From assembly GCA_029784825.1 (NCBI GenBank), contig JAFMAU010000018.1, positions 299 through 36,444 of the forward strand: 36,146 nucleotides of DNA. Reading direction: 5' to 3'. Shown here in pieces: positions 29,555-36,146 of the stretch. The number at the start of each line of letters is the position of its first letter. Positions within the stretch are counted from its first letter, which is position 1. Below the pieces are notes generated by a model. That model did no database searches and was not told the origin of the DNA. It saw nothing but the letters and a program-made list of their open reading frames with translations. The position numbers and the translations under genes were made by a program. Origin of the DNA: Nitrososphaerota archaeon. Lineage in GTDB: Archaea; Thermoproteota; Nitrososphaeria; Nitrososphaerales; UBA183.

Positions 29555-30646
29555 ATGAGAACGCACCCAGAAATCCTAAAGAGCGGAGCAAGACTGACGA
29601 GGCACGTGGCCAACTTCTTCTCGCTCAGGACGGTCACCTGGGCCGACGGGAAGGTGAAGATGATCGATCAGACAGCGCTCCCGACCAAGTTCTCCTACGT
29701 GACCTATACGACTCCTGAACAGGTCGCTGGCGCCATAAAGACGATGGTGGTGAGAGGGGCCCCGGCCATCGGAGTCGCGGCGGCCATGGGGGTAGCGCTC
29801 GCCGCGCGCAGGTCCAAGGCCAAGCGGCTCCCCGAACTGATGCGCGACCTGGAACAGGCTGCGGCGATGCTGCGCGCGACCAGGCCCACAGCTGTGAACC
29901 TGTTCTGGGGGATAGACAGGGTGATGGCCAAAGCCGGGCAGGCCAGGTCGGCGAGGGAAGCTGCGGATTCGGCCGCGGCCGAAGCGAAGGCGATGGAAGA
30001 CGAAGACGTAGAGGTGAACAGGAAGCTGGGGGCAAACGGGGCGCACCTGATACGAGACGGTGACACAGTCCTCACGCAGTGCAACGCAGGTGCCCTGGCG
30101 ACCGTCGGGTATGGGACAGCGCTGGGGGTCGTGAGGGCTGCCGTGGAACAGGGGAAGCTGGTCAAGGTCCTCGTTCCGGAGACCAGGCCTGCCCTTCAGG
30201 GAGCGAGGCTTACTGCATACGAGCTGGTCCGAGACAGGATCGCATGCACGCTTATTTCCGATACGGCGGTCGGGTACATGTTCAGCCGCGACAGGATCGA
30301 CCTGGTCATCGTTGGGGCAGACAGGATCACAAAGGACGGGTATGTCTTCAACAAGATCGGGACATACCAGGAGGCGGTGTTGGCGAAGAGGCACGGGGTC
30401 CCCTTCCACCCGGCCGCTCCGCGCTCGACCTTCGACCTGGCGCGCGAGCACCACCAGGTGACCATCGAGGAGAGGGGAGCAGAAGAAGTTGTCACGGTCC
30501 GGGGAAAGCGGGTAGCTCCGAAGGGGATCCCGGTTGCGAACCCTGCGTTCGACATGACCCCTCCGGAGCTGGTCACATCCATCGTCACCGAGAGAGGATT
30601 GGCCGTCCCGCCCTTCGAAGAGTCGATAACGCGCCTCATGTCTTAA
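29555..30646 (+). CDS. mtnA: S-methyl-5-thioribose-1-phosphate isomerase-like protein
   Basis: 363 residues from ATG 29555; the GTG at 29609, preceded by a GAGG 5 bp upstream, is a strong alternative, starting near the family's own N-terminus (LRTVTWADGKVKMIDQ). Family landmarks: VVRGAPAIGVAAAMG, TRPTAVNLFWGIDR, TQCNAGALATVGYGTALG (the catalytic Cys; the usual His before it is Gln), PETRPALQGARLTAYEL, and IVGADRITKDGYVFNKIGTYQ with the Asp. MtnA converts methylthioribose-1-phosphate to methylthioribulose-1-phosphate in methionine salvage. Related ribose-1,5-bisphosphate isomerases and eIF2B-like proteins share the fold, but the RPALQGARLTA signature favours MtnA. It diverges from endA, sharing an AT box near 29545. 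Confidence 0.87.
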   Translation: MRTHPEILKSGARLTRHVANFFSLRTVTWADGKVKMIDQTALPTKFSYVTYTTPEQVAGAIKTMVVRGAPAIGVAAAMGVALAARRSKAKRLPELMRDLEQAAAMLRATRPTAVNLFWGIDRVMAKAGQARSAREAADSAAAEAKAMEDEDVEVNRKLGANGAHLIRDGDTVLTQCNAGALATVGYGTALGVVRAAVEQGKLVKVLVPETRPALQGARLTAYELVRDRIACTLISDTAVGYMFSRDRIDLVIVGADRITKDGYVFNKIGTYQEAVLAKRHGVPFHPAAPRSTFDLAREHHQVTIEERGAEEVVTVRGKRVAPKGIPVANPAFDMTPPELVTSIVTERGLAVPPFEESITRLMS

Positions 30647-30649
30647 TTA
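30643..30649 (+). promoter_or_regulatory. Putative TATA box of tRNA-Arg
   Basis: CTTAATTAG includes the AT core at 30643-30649, about 25 bp before the tRNA 5' end. It overlaps the end of mtnA. Confidence 0.45.
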
Positions 30650-30670
30650 GCCGCGTCCCCCTGCCTTTTC

Positions 30671-30762
30671 GGGCCCGTAGCCTAGCACGGATTAAGGCGT
30701 CAGCCTTCGGAGCTGAAGTGGAACCGCCTCAGAGACCATGGGTTCGAATCCCACCGGGCCCG
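30671..30762 (+). tRNA. tRNA-Arg(TCG) with a 16-nt variable-loop intron
   Basis: A full cloverleaf can be drawn: acceptor GGGCCCG/CGGGCCC with discriminator G; D-stem GCCT/AGGC with GG in the loop; anticodon stem TCAGC/GCTGA with loop CTTCGGA, anticodon TCG (30707-30709); T-loop TTCGAAT. Unspliced, the variable region is 21 nt, far too long for an Arg tRNA. Removing 30719-30734 leaves a normal AGACC variable loop and a 76-nt tRNA. One weak spot remains in the T-stem: A30738 faces C (49:65 mismatch). No CCA is encoded. Confidence 0.8.
30719..30734 (+). other. Predicted noncanonical tRNA intron (after position 45)
   Basis: A bulge-helix-bulge can be formed. Central helix: CTGA (30713-30716) with TCAG (30729-30732). 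Bulges: AGT (30717-30719) and AGA (30733-30735). Inner helix: GG/CC. Cutting between bulge positions 2 and 3 on both strands removes exactly 16 nt and joins AG to ACC. Only one outer pair (G30712-C30736) is seen. Confidence 0.6.
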
Positions 30763-30958
30763 TGACCAATTAGCTCAATTCAGGCTGTATTCGACCAACT
30801 GAGCGTGGTTCAAGCTAGTTGCTTTCCTGTGCATGAAACGCACTTCCGATCCACTCAGACCATCAGATTCGATTAGAAAATTAAGCAAATCCCGCAGTTT
30901 GACACCAAAAGTAAAGTGTTGAGAGACGTCATTAGCCGAGCTGTCGGAGCCGATTGGC
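30763..30958. other. Gene-poor AT-richer stretch after the tRNA
   Basis: Base composition drops relative to the flanks. The minus-strand frame here has no recognised family or promoter support. I see no copy of the tRNA 3' end that would mark an integration site. Confidence 0.4.
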
Positions 30959-31441
30959 TTGGCGAACCGAATAGAACTGCGAGATGTCATCGAATCAGAC
31001 CTGGCGATATTCTTCGACCACAGCTAGACCCTGAAGCAGATGAAATGGCGGCCTTCACGCCGAAAGATCCTACTGACAAGGCTGCCTTTCTTGGGCACTG
31101 GTCGAAAATCCTGTCAGACAGCACAATCACGAATCAGACGATTGTTTGCGGTGGCCGGGTGGCCGGCCACGTGGCGAGCTACACTGACCAGGAGTTCGGC
31201 AAGCCAGAAGTCACCTATTGGATCGGGAGGGCGTTCTGGGGGAGTGGCGTCGCCACTGAGGCACTCACGAGATTCCTCGACAAGGTGTGGGTCCGGCCAA
31301 TCTACGCCAGGGTGGCAAAGGATAATCTTGCTTCCCCTTCGAGTTCTGCAGAAGTGCGGCTTCGTGCAGGCAGGAGAAGGAAAGGGGTTCGCCAATGCCC
31401 GAGGACGAGAAACTGAAGAGTACGTCATGAAACTTGAGTAG
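30959..31441 (+). pseudogene. Broken GNAT acetyltransferase gene (two frameshifts)
   Basis: The GNAT fold can be read only by joining three frames. From TTG 30959: IELRDVIESDLAIFFDH, then TAG. Next frame: QLDPEADEMAAFTPKDPTDK, through VTYWIGRAFWGSGVATEAL (the acetyl-CoA loop with GSGVAT) to VAKDNLAS. Third frame: LRVLQKCGFVQAGEGKG to MKLE. One base is missing near 31019-31022 and one C is extra in the CCCC run at 31334-31337. The RimJ/RimL-like NxxS-RVLxKxGF end is preserved. It could be a decayed gene or sequencing error in homopolymers. Confidence 0.65.
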
Positions 31442-31587
31442 TTTCTCTAATTCAACCAAGCTGCGACCAATGTCTACCTAGAGAAGAGAATCGAGCCGGA
31501 AAGGCATCAGCATTTGATACATTGTGCACAGGGTCAAACAGCTCGCCCGAGCACCCACCCATTTCGCTCCGTAGGCTCTAAGAGCCG

Positions 31588-32298
31588 TCACCCTGCTAGG
31601 AACACTAGGTTCTCTGCCAGCTCCTCAGATTTCGTGATCATAGGCCAGTGGCCCGTCTCCATGATTCTGAAGGGGCCGTCGAGCGTTGACTTGAGGGCTT
31701 CATCAACACTCTTGCCGGGAACTTGGCTGAGATACCACGCCAAGGTGTCTCCGAGTGTGCAGTAGATGTAGGCCCTCTTCAAGGAGTCATATTTCGTTGA
31801 TAGCGTGATCGGGTCCCGGAGATATCTGACCGGGGTTGAGGTGGTCTTCGAAGTCATCCACTCACGGTTAGCGCCCTGGACGTCTTTCCCGACCGCGTCC
31901 AAGAAATTCACCGGGAACGGTACGGCAGAGCCTGCCACAGGAAACTCGTCGGGGAAGGCTCCCTGGGGTGTCCTGACCTTGTCCGGAGTGTACCCGTCCA
32001 GATAGATGATTTTCCTTACTTTCTCCGATAGGCGGTCTGCCACTGCGGCCACCACCTTACCGGCGAAGCTGTGCCCCACCAGCACGAAGTCTTCCAGGTC
32101 GTTGTAGTTGATGACGTTCAGAACATCCTGGATGCCCGTCTCCATGCCGACGTCATTGGATGCGAGGTGGCCCCTTTCTCCCATCCCAGTAAGAGTAACC
32201 GGATAGGCCGTATGCCCTCGCCTCTCGAGGTGTGGAACAGTAGTCTTCCAGACCCAGGCGCCAAGCCACGCCCCGGGAACCAGGACGAAATCAGTCAC
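31588..32298 (-). CDS. Alpha/beta hydrolase (esterase-like)
   Basis: A 236-residue protein. The start FVLVPGAWLGAWVW carries an HG/PG oxyanion strand. The nucleophile elbow is VLVGHSFAGKV (Ser). The acid is likely in the strand before the cap, and the His is in METGHWPMITKSEE. The overall pattern and short cap match the salicylate/methyl-ester esterase-like group (plant MES and bacterial EstC relatives). The substrate is unknown. GTG 32298 is leaderless by the AT box at 32319-32328. It lies beside the broken GNAT gene, an accessory-type neighbourhood. Confidence 0.82.
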   Translation of the reverse strand: MTDFVLVPGAWLGAWVWKTTVPHLERRGHTAYPVTLTGMGERGHLASNDVGMETGIQDVLNVINYNDLEDFVLVGHSFAGKVVAAVADRLSEKVRKIIYLDGYTPDKVRTPQGAFPDEFPVAGSAVPFPVNFLDAVGKDVQGANREWMTSKTTSTPVRYLRDPITLSTKYDSLKRAYIYCTLGDTLAWYLSQVPGKSVDEALKSTLDGPFRIMETGHWPMITKSEELAENLVFLAG

Positions 32299-32318
32299 AC
32301 GGAGAGCTCAGGCTCTTC

Positions 32319-32328
32319 CATAATTAAC
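32319..32328 (-). promoter_or_regulatory. TATA box of the alpha/beta hydrolase gene
   Basis: CATAATTAAC (minus GTTAATTATG), about 25 bp before GTG 32298, predicts a leaderless transcript. Confidence 0.45.
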
Positions 32329-32330
32329 CT

Positions 32331-32567
32331 TCAGTCGCCAAGCCGGTAAGAGAGACGTCGGCGACCTTCCGCTAGGCTATTGTCAAGACAGCATGCTTGT
32401 TCGTTCTTCTCGTAAATGTGTCCCACGACGAACACGGGCAGAAAACCGACGAAACCGTTGATCCTTCACGTCATCTCGATATACTCGGGCATGGGCTCTT
32501 CAGGCACCACAACCTCGATTACCAGTACCGCCCCCACGCTTGATCGCCGTACGACGTTCGCGGGCTC
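32331..32567 (-). pseudogene. Possible decayed membrane-protein remnant
   Basis: One minus frame reads VGAVLVIEVVVPEEPMPEYI, ends at an in-frame TGA (32466-32468), and continues in the same frame as INGFVGFLPVFVVGHIYEKN to a stop at 32331. The hydrophobic stretch and protein-like composition on both sides of the stop suggest a degraded small gene. No homologue is recognised, and the evidence is thin. The remaining interval up to 32690 shows nothing else. Confidence 0.2.
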
Positions 32568-32690
32568 TCACTGCTCTCATGGGGTAGGATCTACGACAGT
32601 TTCAGGCGAACCCAATCACGAAGGACTTTCAGAACCCGGCCCCTGCCGGACGAGTTAAGCTGGGCAATTACACGACATTGGTGAACAGTT

Positions 32691-33602
32691 TCAGGCAGAA
32701 GCTCGTTTGCCAACCTCCCCTTTGAGCCAATCCTGCACATGAATCAACTCTGACATCACGCCCAATCTCACATCCTCCACCCCGTCTAGACTCCTCAGCC
32801 ACTGGTAGATCCTGTCGGCTTCAGCGGGGTTCTCGCACGACACGATGAACATGGAATGCTGTCTCGGAGAAGTGTCGGAGTGCTCTATTCTCTTGATCTC
32901 GGATGGTATCAGCTTGTCGATGGCGCGCTTCTTCTTCTCGTCGGGACAGAGTATCAAGTAGTTGCATACCTGCCCAACTATGTTGCTATAGTTCGGAGTC
33001 CCCACCAGGTAGACCGCTTTCCCCTCGGTCATCGCTGCGAGGCGTCTCTGGACAGTTCGGAGGGAGATCCCTGCCTTGTCCGCAACCTCTTGAAGGTCAC
33101 TCCGGGCGTCGTCCGCCATCGCCTCTATGATCTTCCAATCGACTTGCCTCATTCGGATTTCTGGGCGAGGGTACGCCTGTTTCCACACGGTCGGCGCAAG
33201 GGAGCCAGTGATCGACGTTATGTCCTCGACCGCCTTCTCCAGGGAGCCGTCGTTTTCATAGTACAGAGCGACCAGCATCCCCCTGCCCCGAAAGTCTGCT
33301 ATGGTGATGACCCCCTTTAGCAGTTTGATTTGCGAAATGACTCCGGCCTTCTCGTTCTTGTCTCCTGCTTCCAGGTCAATGCTGGCAGCTTCATACCCGA
33401 TCAGGCGCGGGTTGATCCTCATGAGCCAGCCGGGCAATGATCCGAAATCCTTCGCCCGGTTGAATCTCTTTCTCACCGTCTCCTCGTCGACCCCCAGCCT
33501 TCTCGCGATCCTGGAGTAAGACGCTCTGACGTTCCACTGAGGGGAGCTGGGACTCCCGAACTCCTTGATTATCTTGGTGTCGAGCTCGTCGAGGTGATGC
33601 AA
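32691..33602 (-). CDS. Lrp/AsnC-like regulator with two HTH and two ligand-type domains
   Basis: A 303-residue protein that looks duplicated. HTH 1: LDELDTKIIKEF, then SYSRIARRLGVDEETVRKRF (about 25-48). RAM-like segment 1: IGYEAASIDLEAG to VALYYEN (about 68-115). HTH 2: RQVDWKIIEAMADDARSDLQEVADKAGISLRTVQRR (about 152-190). RAM-like segment 2: VCNYLILCPDEKK to MFIVSCEN (about 210-255). Normal Lrp/AsnC proteins have one of each, about 150 residues. TTG 33602 lies about 30 bp from the AT box at 33629-33635. A single-chain pseudo-dimer is the simplest reading; amino acids are the usual ligands. Targets might be the adjacent hydrolase or dehalogenase genes. Confidence 0.8.
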   Translation of the reverse strand: MHHLDELDTKIIKEFGSPSSPQWNVRASYSRIARRLGVDEETVRKRFNRAKDFGSLPGWLMRINPRLIGYEAASIDLEAGDKNEKAGVISQIKLLKGVITIADFRGRGMLVALYYENDGSLEKAVEDITSITGSLAPTVWKQAYPRPEIRMRQVDWKIIEAMADDARSDLQEVADKAGISLRTVQRRLAAMTEGKAVYLVGTPNYSNIVGQVCNYLILCPDEKKKRAIDKLIPSEIKRIEHSDTSPRQHSMFIVSCENPAEADRIYQWLRSLDGVEDVRLGVMSELIHVQDWLKGEVGKRASA

Positions 33603-33628
33603 GACCAGCGAGAGAAAGGCAGGACCGC

Positions 33629-33635
33629 ATTAAGA
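33629..33635 (-). promoter_or_regulatory. AT box of the Lrp-like gene
   Basis: ATTAAGA (minus TCTTAAT) is about 30 bp before TTG 33602. Confidence 0.4.
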
Positions 33636-33705
33636 TTGTCGCAATTCCTCTCGCGCGTAGGAGTGGAAATAAGTCCAGCCTGAACGAACGCTATCCAGTG
33701 ATTAG

Positions 33706-34836
33706 ATGACCATGGAAAAAGAAGCTCTGGGGGTTCGGCGCCCCGACGCCGGCGGCAGGAGGCTTATCGAATCGCCGGCGAGGCCCGGGTGCGTCCCCGA
33801 TGAAAGTGGGGTTCCCGTTTATCAGACAGAAGCAGGATTGAGGTTCGTCCGCACACCGGAGGACCGTTTCGAGGGACTCCCGGGTTACGGCTTCACGCCC
33901 CATTATGCCACGATAGGTGGGCTGCGGATGCACTACGTGGACGAGGGACCTGCAGAAGGCGAGGCGATTCTGTTGCTGGATGGCGAACCGACCTGGTCAT
34001 ACCTGTACCGCAAGATGATTCCCCTGCTCGCCTCTGCAGGCTTCCGAGTAATCGCTCCCGACCACATCGGGATGGGCAAGTCGGACAAGCCGGTCGACCT
34101 GGGGGCGCATACGTTCGAAGAGCACGTCAGGCAGCTCAAGGAGTTCATCAGAATCCTCGGTCTGAGGGACATCACCCTCGTCGGCCAGGACTGGGGTGGC
34201 AATTTCGGATTGCGCACGGTGGGGGACATGCCGGAACTCTTCGCCCGGGTGGTCATGGCAAACTCGACCCTGACGCTATTTCCAAGGGGAGCGAATCCCC
34301 TCCGCCTCCCCAACCCGGTCCAGATTGACTGCAACCTGACCGAGCCTGAAACGTTCCCCGTAATCAGGAGCCGGGAAGAGTTCGCTCCCAAGTTCCAGAA
34401 GTGGATGACATATTCCTTGACAACCCCCAACTTCACGCCGAGCCAGGTGATAGGCGCTGTCACGCTCAGGAAGCTCTCGCCCGGAGAGGCGCGGGCCTAC
34501 GACGCGCCCTTTCCAAGCCTGATCTACAAGGCGGCAGTGAGGGCCCTACCCGCGCTCAGTGCCATGGTCGAGGACGAGAACCTGCCCGCGTGGGAGTCCC
34601 TTGGCCGGTTCGCCAAGCCTTTCCTCTTCCTGGGGGGCAAGTACGACGCTGGGCTCGGGTCTGAGCGCAACATGATGGAGCTCGTGGAGCACATCCCTGG
34701 AGCCAAGGGCCAGAAGCACGACAGGCTCGAGGCAGGCCACTTCATCCAAGAGGACATCGGAGAGTTGCTCGCCGAACGGGTCACACAGTTCATGGCCGAC
34801 AACCCGTCACCAAATCAGGCAAACCAGGCTAGCTGA
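33706..34836 (+). CDS. Haloalkane-dehalogenase-like alpha/beta hydrolase
   Basis: A 376-residue protein matching the DhlA-type branch (TPEDRFEGLPGYGF, GLRMHYVDEGPAEGE, TWSYLYRKMIP). Catalytic triad: Asp162 in the elbow GQDWGG, Asp314 in GGKYDAGLG, His345 in EAGHFIQED. The halide-binding Trp next to Asp162 is kept. In the oxyanion motif the usual HGEPTWS is LDGEPTWS: His is replaced by Asp92 (codon GAT). The family cleaves C-Cl/C-Br bonds by an ester intermediate, but epoxide hydrolase-like or other uses occur. About 50 N-terminal residues precede the family core. ATG 33706 is followed closely by ATG 33712. Confidence 0.85.
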   Translation: MTMEKEALGVRRPDAGGRRLIESPARPGCVPDESGVPVYQTEAGLRFVRTPEDRFEGLPGYGFTPHYATIGGLRMHYVDEGPAEGEAILLLDGEPTWSYLYRKMIPLLASAGFRVIAPDHIGMGKSDKPVDLGAHTFEEHVRQLKEFIRILGLRDITLVGQDWGGNFGLRTVGDMPELFARVVMANSTLTLFPRGANPLRLPNPVQIDCNLTEPETFPVIRSREEFAPKFQKWMTYSLTTPNFTPSQVIGAVTLRKLSPGEARAYDAPFPSLIYKAAVRALPALSAMVEDENLPAWESLGRFAKPFLFLGGKYDAGLGSERNMMELVEHIPGAKGQKHDRLEAGHFIQEDIGELLAERVTQFMADNPSPNQANQAS

Positions 34837-35141
34837 GGGGCTAACTGCCCAGGGGCGAGAGCAAGATCGTTGCTGTGCGTGGCGCCCCGGGAAAGGATTG
34901 TAAGCGGAGTGGTCCAGTGGGAGGGAATCGTCGCTGGACCTCACCGTTTTGGGAGGGACCGAGTTCTGACTGGGAAGGGCTGAGCCAGGTCATATTCACG
35001 GAGGTCCCGGAGATGTACCTGTATCAGATGTTTCATCACACCACTCGACTGTCCCCTTTAACTTCTCGGGGCACAATTTCGGGGGTGAATCCCGAACAAG
35101 ATTTCATGACCGTCAGCCGCGTACCTTAACCTTTCAGAGCT
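34837..35141. other. Intergenic region between convergent genes
   Basis: A plus-strand frame here has no protein-like pattern. One hairpin is visible: TTCGGG (35078-35083) and CCCGAA (35091-35096), 6-bp stem, 7-nt loop, in a T-richer area. It could serve as a terminator for either gene. Nothing else is recognised. Confidence 0.35.
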
Positions 35142-35651
35142 CTATTCCTTGAGCTTCGGGGCCAGGGGCGTCGCCTTGATCAGCTGCTTGACGGCATCGC
35201 CGGCGCGGCCTTCGAAGACGATCTTCTGGCTGTGCATGAAACCCGCCCCGATGGCAAGGAGCAAGTCGCTCGACATCAACACCTTCTTGATCTTCACGTC
35301 CTTGACTTCGTCGTAGCGAAGCTTCGACTTGGCTGCGCTCAACAGCTCAGGAGGGAGTGGCGCGCTCCCAACCCGGACAGGTTCCTTGTCGGCTACCTGC
35401 TTTTTCAGGTTCCCCCACATCTTCATTCCGACCAGGCCTCCAAGACCAGAGAACGTGGCCGGGTTGACGGCCTCGAACAGCCAAGCCACGGTAGTGGGCA
35501 CCATGCTTATCCTGGCAGCTATCTCGCTCATCTTGGAGATCGGAATCTGGAGAACCTGTCTGTCGGTGAAGACAACAGAGCGGAGGGTGTAGTCGGGGGA
35601 CTCCGCGGCATAGAGTACCGCGCCGATGATCGACTCTTCCCCGGCGCTCAT
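35142..35651 (-). CDS. Hypothetical protein, PH-like beta-rich
   Basis: A 169-residue protein. It begins SIIGAVLYAAESPDYTLRSV, has a hydrophobic glycine-rich middle (NPATFSGLGGLVGMKMWG), and then DEVKDVKIKKVLMSSDLLLAIGAG and KIVFEGRAGDAVKQL. The alternation of strands and the final 'SQKIVFEGRAGDAVKQLI' resemble bacterial-PH-like domains that end in a helix. No family can be named safely. ATG 35651 is the first start; the AT-rich element at 35660-35668 is too close for a normal TATA box. Confidence 0.6.
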   Translation of the reverse strand: MSAGEESIIGAVLYAAESPDYTLRSVVFTDRQVLQIPISKMSEIAARISMVPTTVAWLFEAVNPATFSGLGGLVGMKMWGNLKKQVADKEPVRVGSAPLPPELLSAAKSKLRYDEVKDVKIKKVLMSSDLLLAIGAGFMHSQKIVFEGRAGDAVKQLIKATPLAPKLKE

Positions 35652-35791
35652 TCACGCCGAGATAAACAGAAACGGTAGTTAAGGACGGCCCCTATTGGGA
35701 CTCCCGGCCAAACTTCCGACTGACGGCTGCCACAGACCCGACGCGTCAGCCCCTCGCCCGAGTCCCGAGATATGTCGGTCCTGAGGCGCAG
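35652..35791. other. Short intergenic region
   Basis: 140 bp upstream of the PH-like gene and downstream of the iron-sulfur gene. It holds a weak AT element (GATAAAC, minus GTTTATC) but no gene. Confidence 0.4.
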
Positions 35792-36146
35792 TCAGCGCAG
35801 GATGTCGTCTACTGACGGATATCGTCTTGCTTCTCGTGACGCGACGGCCACTCCCCCGTCTGCGCACTGGGCCACGCACGCCATGCAGCCGAAACAGAGC
35901 ACCTCGTTGACGACCTCGCACCTTCCCGAATGGTCGGTCCCGAAGACACCCACCGGGCACACCGAGGCGCAGGTGGGTTCGAGGCAGTGCATGCACATGC
36001 GGCGGTAGTCCACCTCACCGTCCTTGCCGGCGGCTGCCTTAACAACCGTAAATTGTTCGCCGGTCAGGTCCGGCGCGGCGGTGTCCGGGAGGCCGTGCTC
36101 TTCGCGGCACGCCATCATGCAGGCCCGGCAGCCCACACACTTGGTG
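35792..36146 (-). CDS. [4Fe-4S] ferredoxin-type electron-transfer subunit (5' end missing)
   Basis: At least 118 residues; the frame continues beyond the window edge. Three cysteine clusters are visible: CVGCRACMMAC, CMHCLEPTCASVCP and CFGCMACVAQC. These match the beta subunits of molybdopterin oxidoreductases and related complexes (DmsB/HybA/FdhB type), which pass electrons between the catalytic subunit and a membrane partner. The edge-proximal residues (TKCVGCRAC, then REEHGLP) fit the start of that family closely, so little of the N-terminus is missing. The catalytic subunit would be expected outside the window. Confidence 0.85.
   Translation of the reverse strand, partial: TKCVGCRACMMACREEHGLPDTAAPDLTGEQFTVVKAAAGKDGEVDYRRMCMHCLEPTCASVCPVGVFGTDHSGRCEVVNEVLCFGCMACVAQCADGGVAVASREARRYPSVDDILR

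Noticed and set aside
30775..30990. Minus-strand frame of 71 residues next to the tRNA
   Set aside because: No domain, no promoter at a suitable distance, and it overlaps the broken GNAT gene.
32416..32658. Plus-strand frame of 80 residues
   Set aside because: Thr/Ser-rich low-complexity; the opposite strand has a slightly more protein-like, though broken, frame.
34875..35129. Plus-strand frame of 84 residues
   Set aside because: Composition is Gly/Arg/Trp-rich without pattern, and no promoter or family match is seen.
30763..35141. Integrated element using tRNA-Arg as attachment site
   Set aside because: No integrase gene and no repeat of the tRNA 3' end was found downstream; the region looks accessory but lacks the marks of a mobile element.
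1..36146. CRISPR arrays, rRNA genes or insertion sequences
   Set aside because: No regularly spaced repeats, rRNA-like sequence, transposase motifs or terminal inverted repeats with target duplications were noticed.

Overview
The window is about 36 kb of GC-rich (roughly 60% by eye) archaeal chromosome. The information-processing genes are archaeal: Orc1/Cdc6, replication factor C large subunit, a tRNA-splicing endonuclease subunit, PAC2, TrmB, HxlR and Lrp-type regulators. The lipid genes are archaeal too: a tetraether-synthase-type radical SAM enzyme and a UbiA-type geranylgeranyl transferase. A complete eukaryote-like DNA topoisomerase IB narrows this to the Thaumarchaeota/Nitrososphaeria-Aigarchaeota branch, because that enzyme is nearly confined to it among archaea. 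No ammonia-oxidation genes are visible. Many first genes have an AT-rich box about 25 bp before a start codon (ATG, GTG or TTG), which suggests leaderless mRNAs.

Layout. 1-153: tail of a secreted protein. 366-926: DUF309 protein. 923-2912 (-): a four-gene overlapping operon led by a TrmB regulator. 2960-4889: a small zinc-ribbon protein and tes. 4950-6319: DUF929 thioredoxin-like protein and VKOR, an extracytoplasmic disulfide pair. 6325-6762 (-): HxlR regulator. 6937-11561: secreted or membrane-anchored proteins, including a membrane-tethered winged-helix regulator. 11545-12297 (-): HExxH metallopeptidase. 12402-13646: membrane protein and PAC2. 13848-15422: topoisomerase IB. 15393-18745 (-): operon of APC permease, amidohydrolase and AIR-synthase-like enzyme. 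18833-20308: a threonine-synthase-like protein fused to a PadR-like winged helix, divergent from that operon. 20282-22330 (-): VIT1-like, SpoIIM-like and HAD genes. 22476-24329: ACT-V4R protein, an unknown protein, OsmC. 24326-25354 (-): MDR oxidoreductase. 25483-26938: Orc1/Cdc6 and a winged-helix protein. 26935-29514 (-): endA, ubiA, rfcL operon. 29555-30646: mtnA. 30671-30762: tRNA-Arg(TCG) with an intron in the variable loop. 30763-35141: looser region with a broken GNAT gene, an alpha/beta hydrolase, a double-HTH Lrp-like regulator and a haloalkane-dehalogenase-like gene. 35142-36146 (-): unknown protein and a partial [4Fe-4S] electron-transfer subunit.

The best candidate for something undescribed is the divergent unit at 15393-20308. 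A threonine-synthase fold has lost the PLP-binding lysine (SFKDR has become SFLDR) and gained a C-terminal PadR-like DNA-binding domain. It shares a short promoter region with an amino-acid-permease operon. I read it as a ligand-sensing repressor or activator, an archaeal analogue of the MocR/GabR logic but built on a different PLP fold. Second is the tRNA-Arg with a 16-nt intron at 45/46 and a recognisable bulge-helix-bulge, about 1.2 kb from a splicing-endonuclease subunit whose catalytic histidine is absent.
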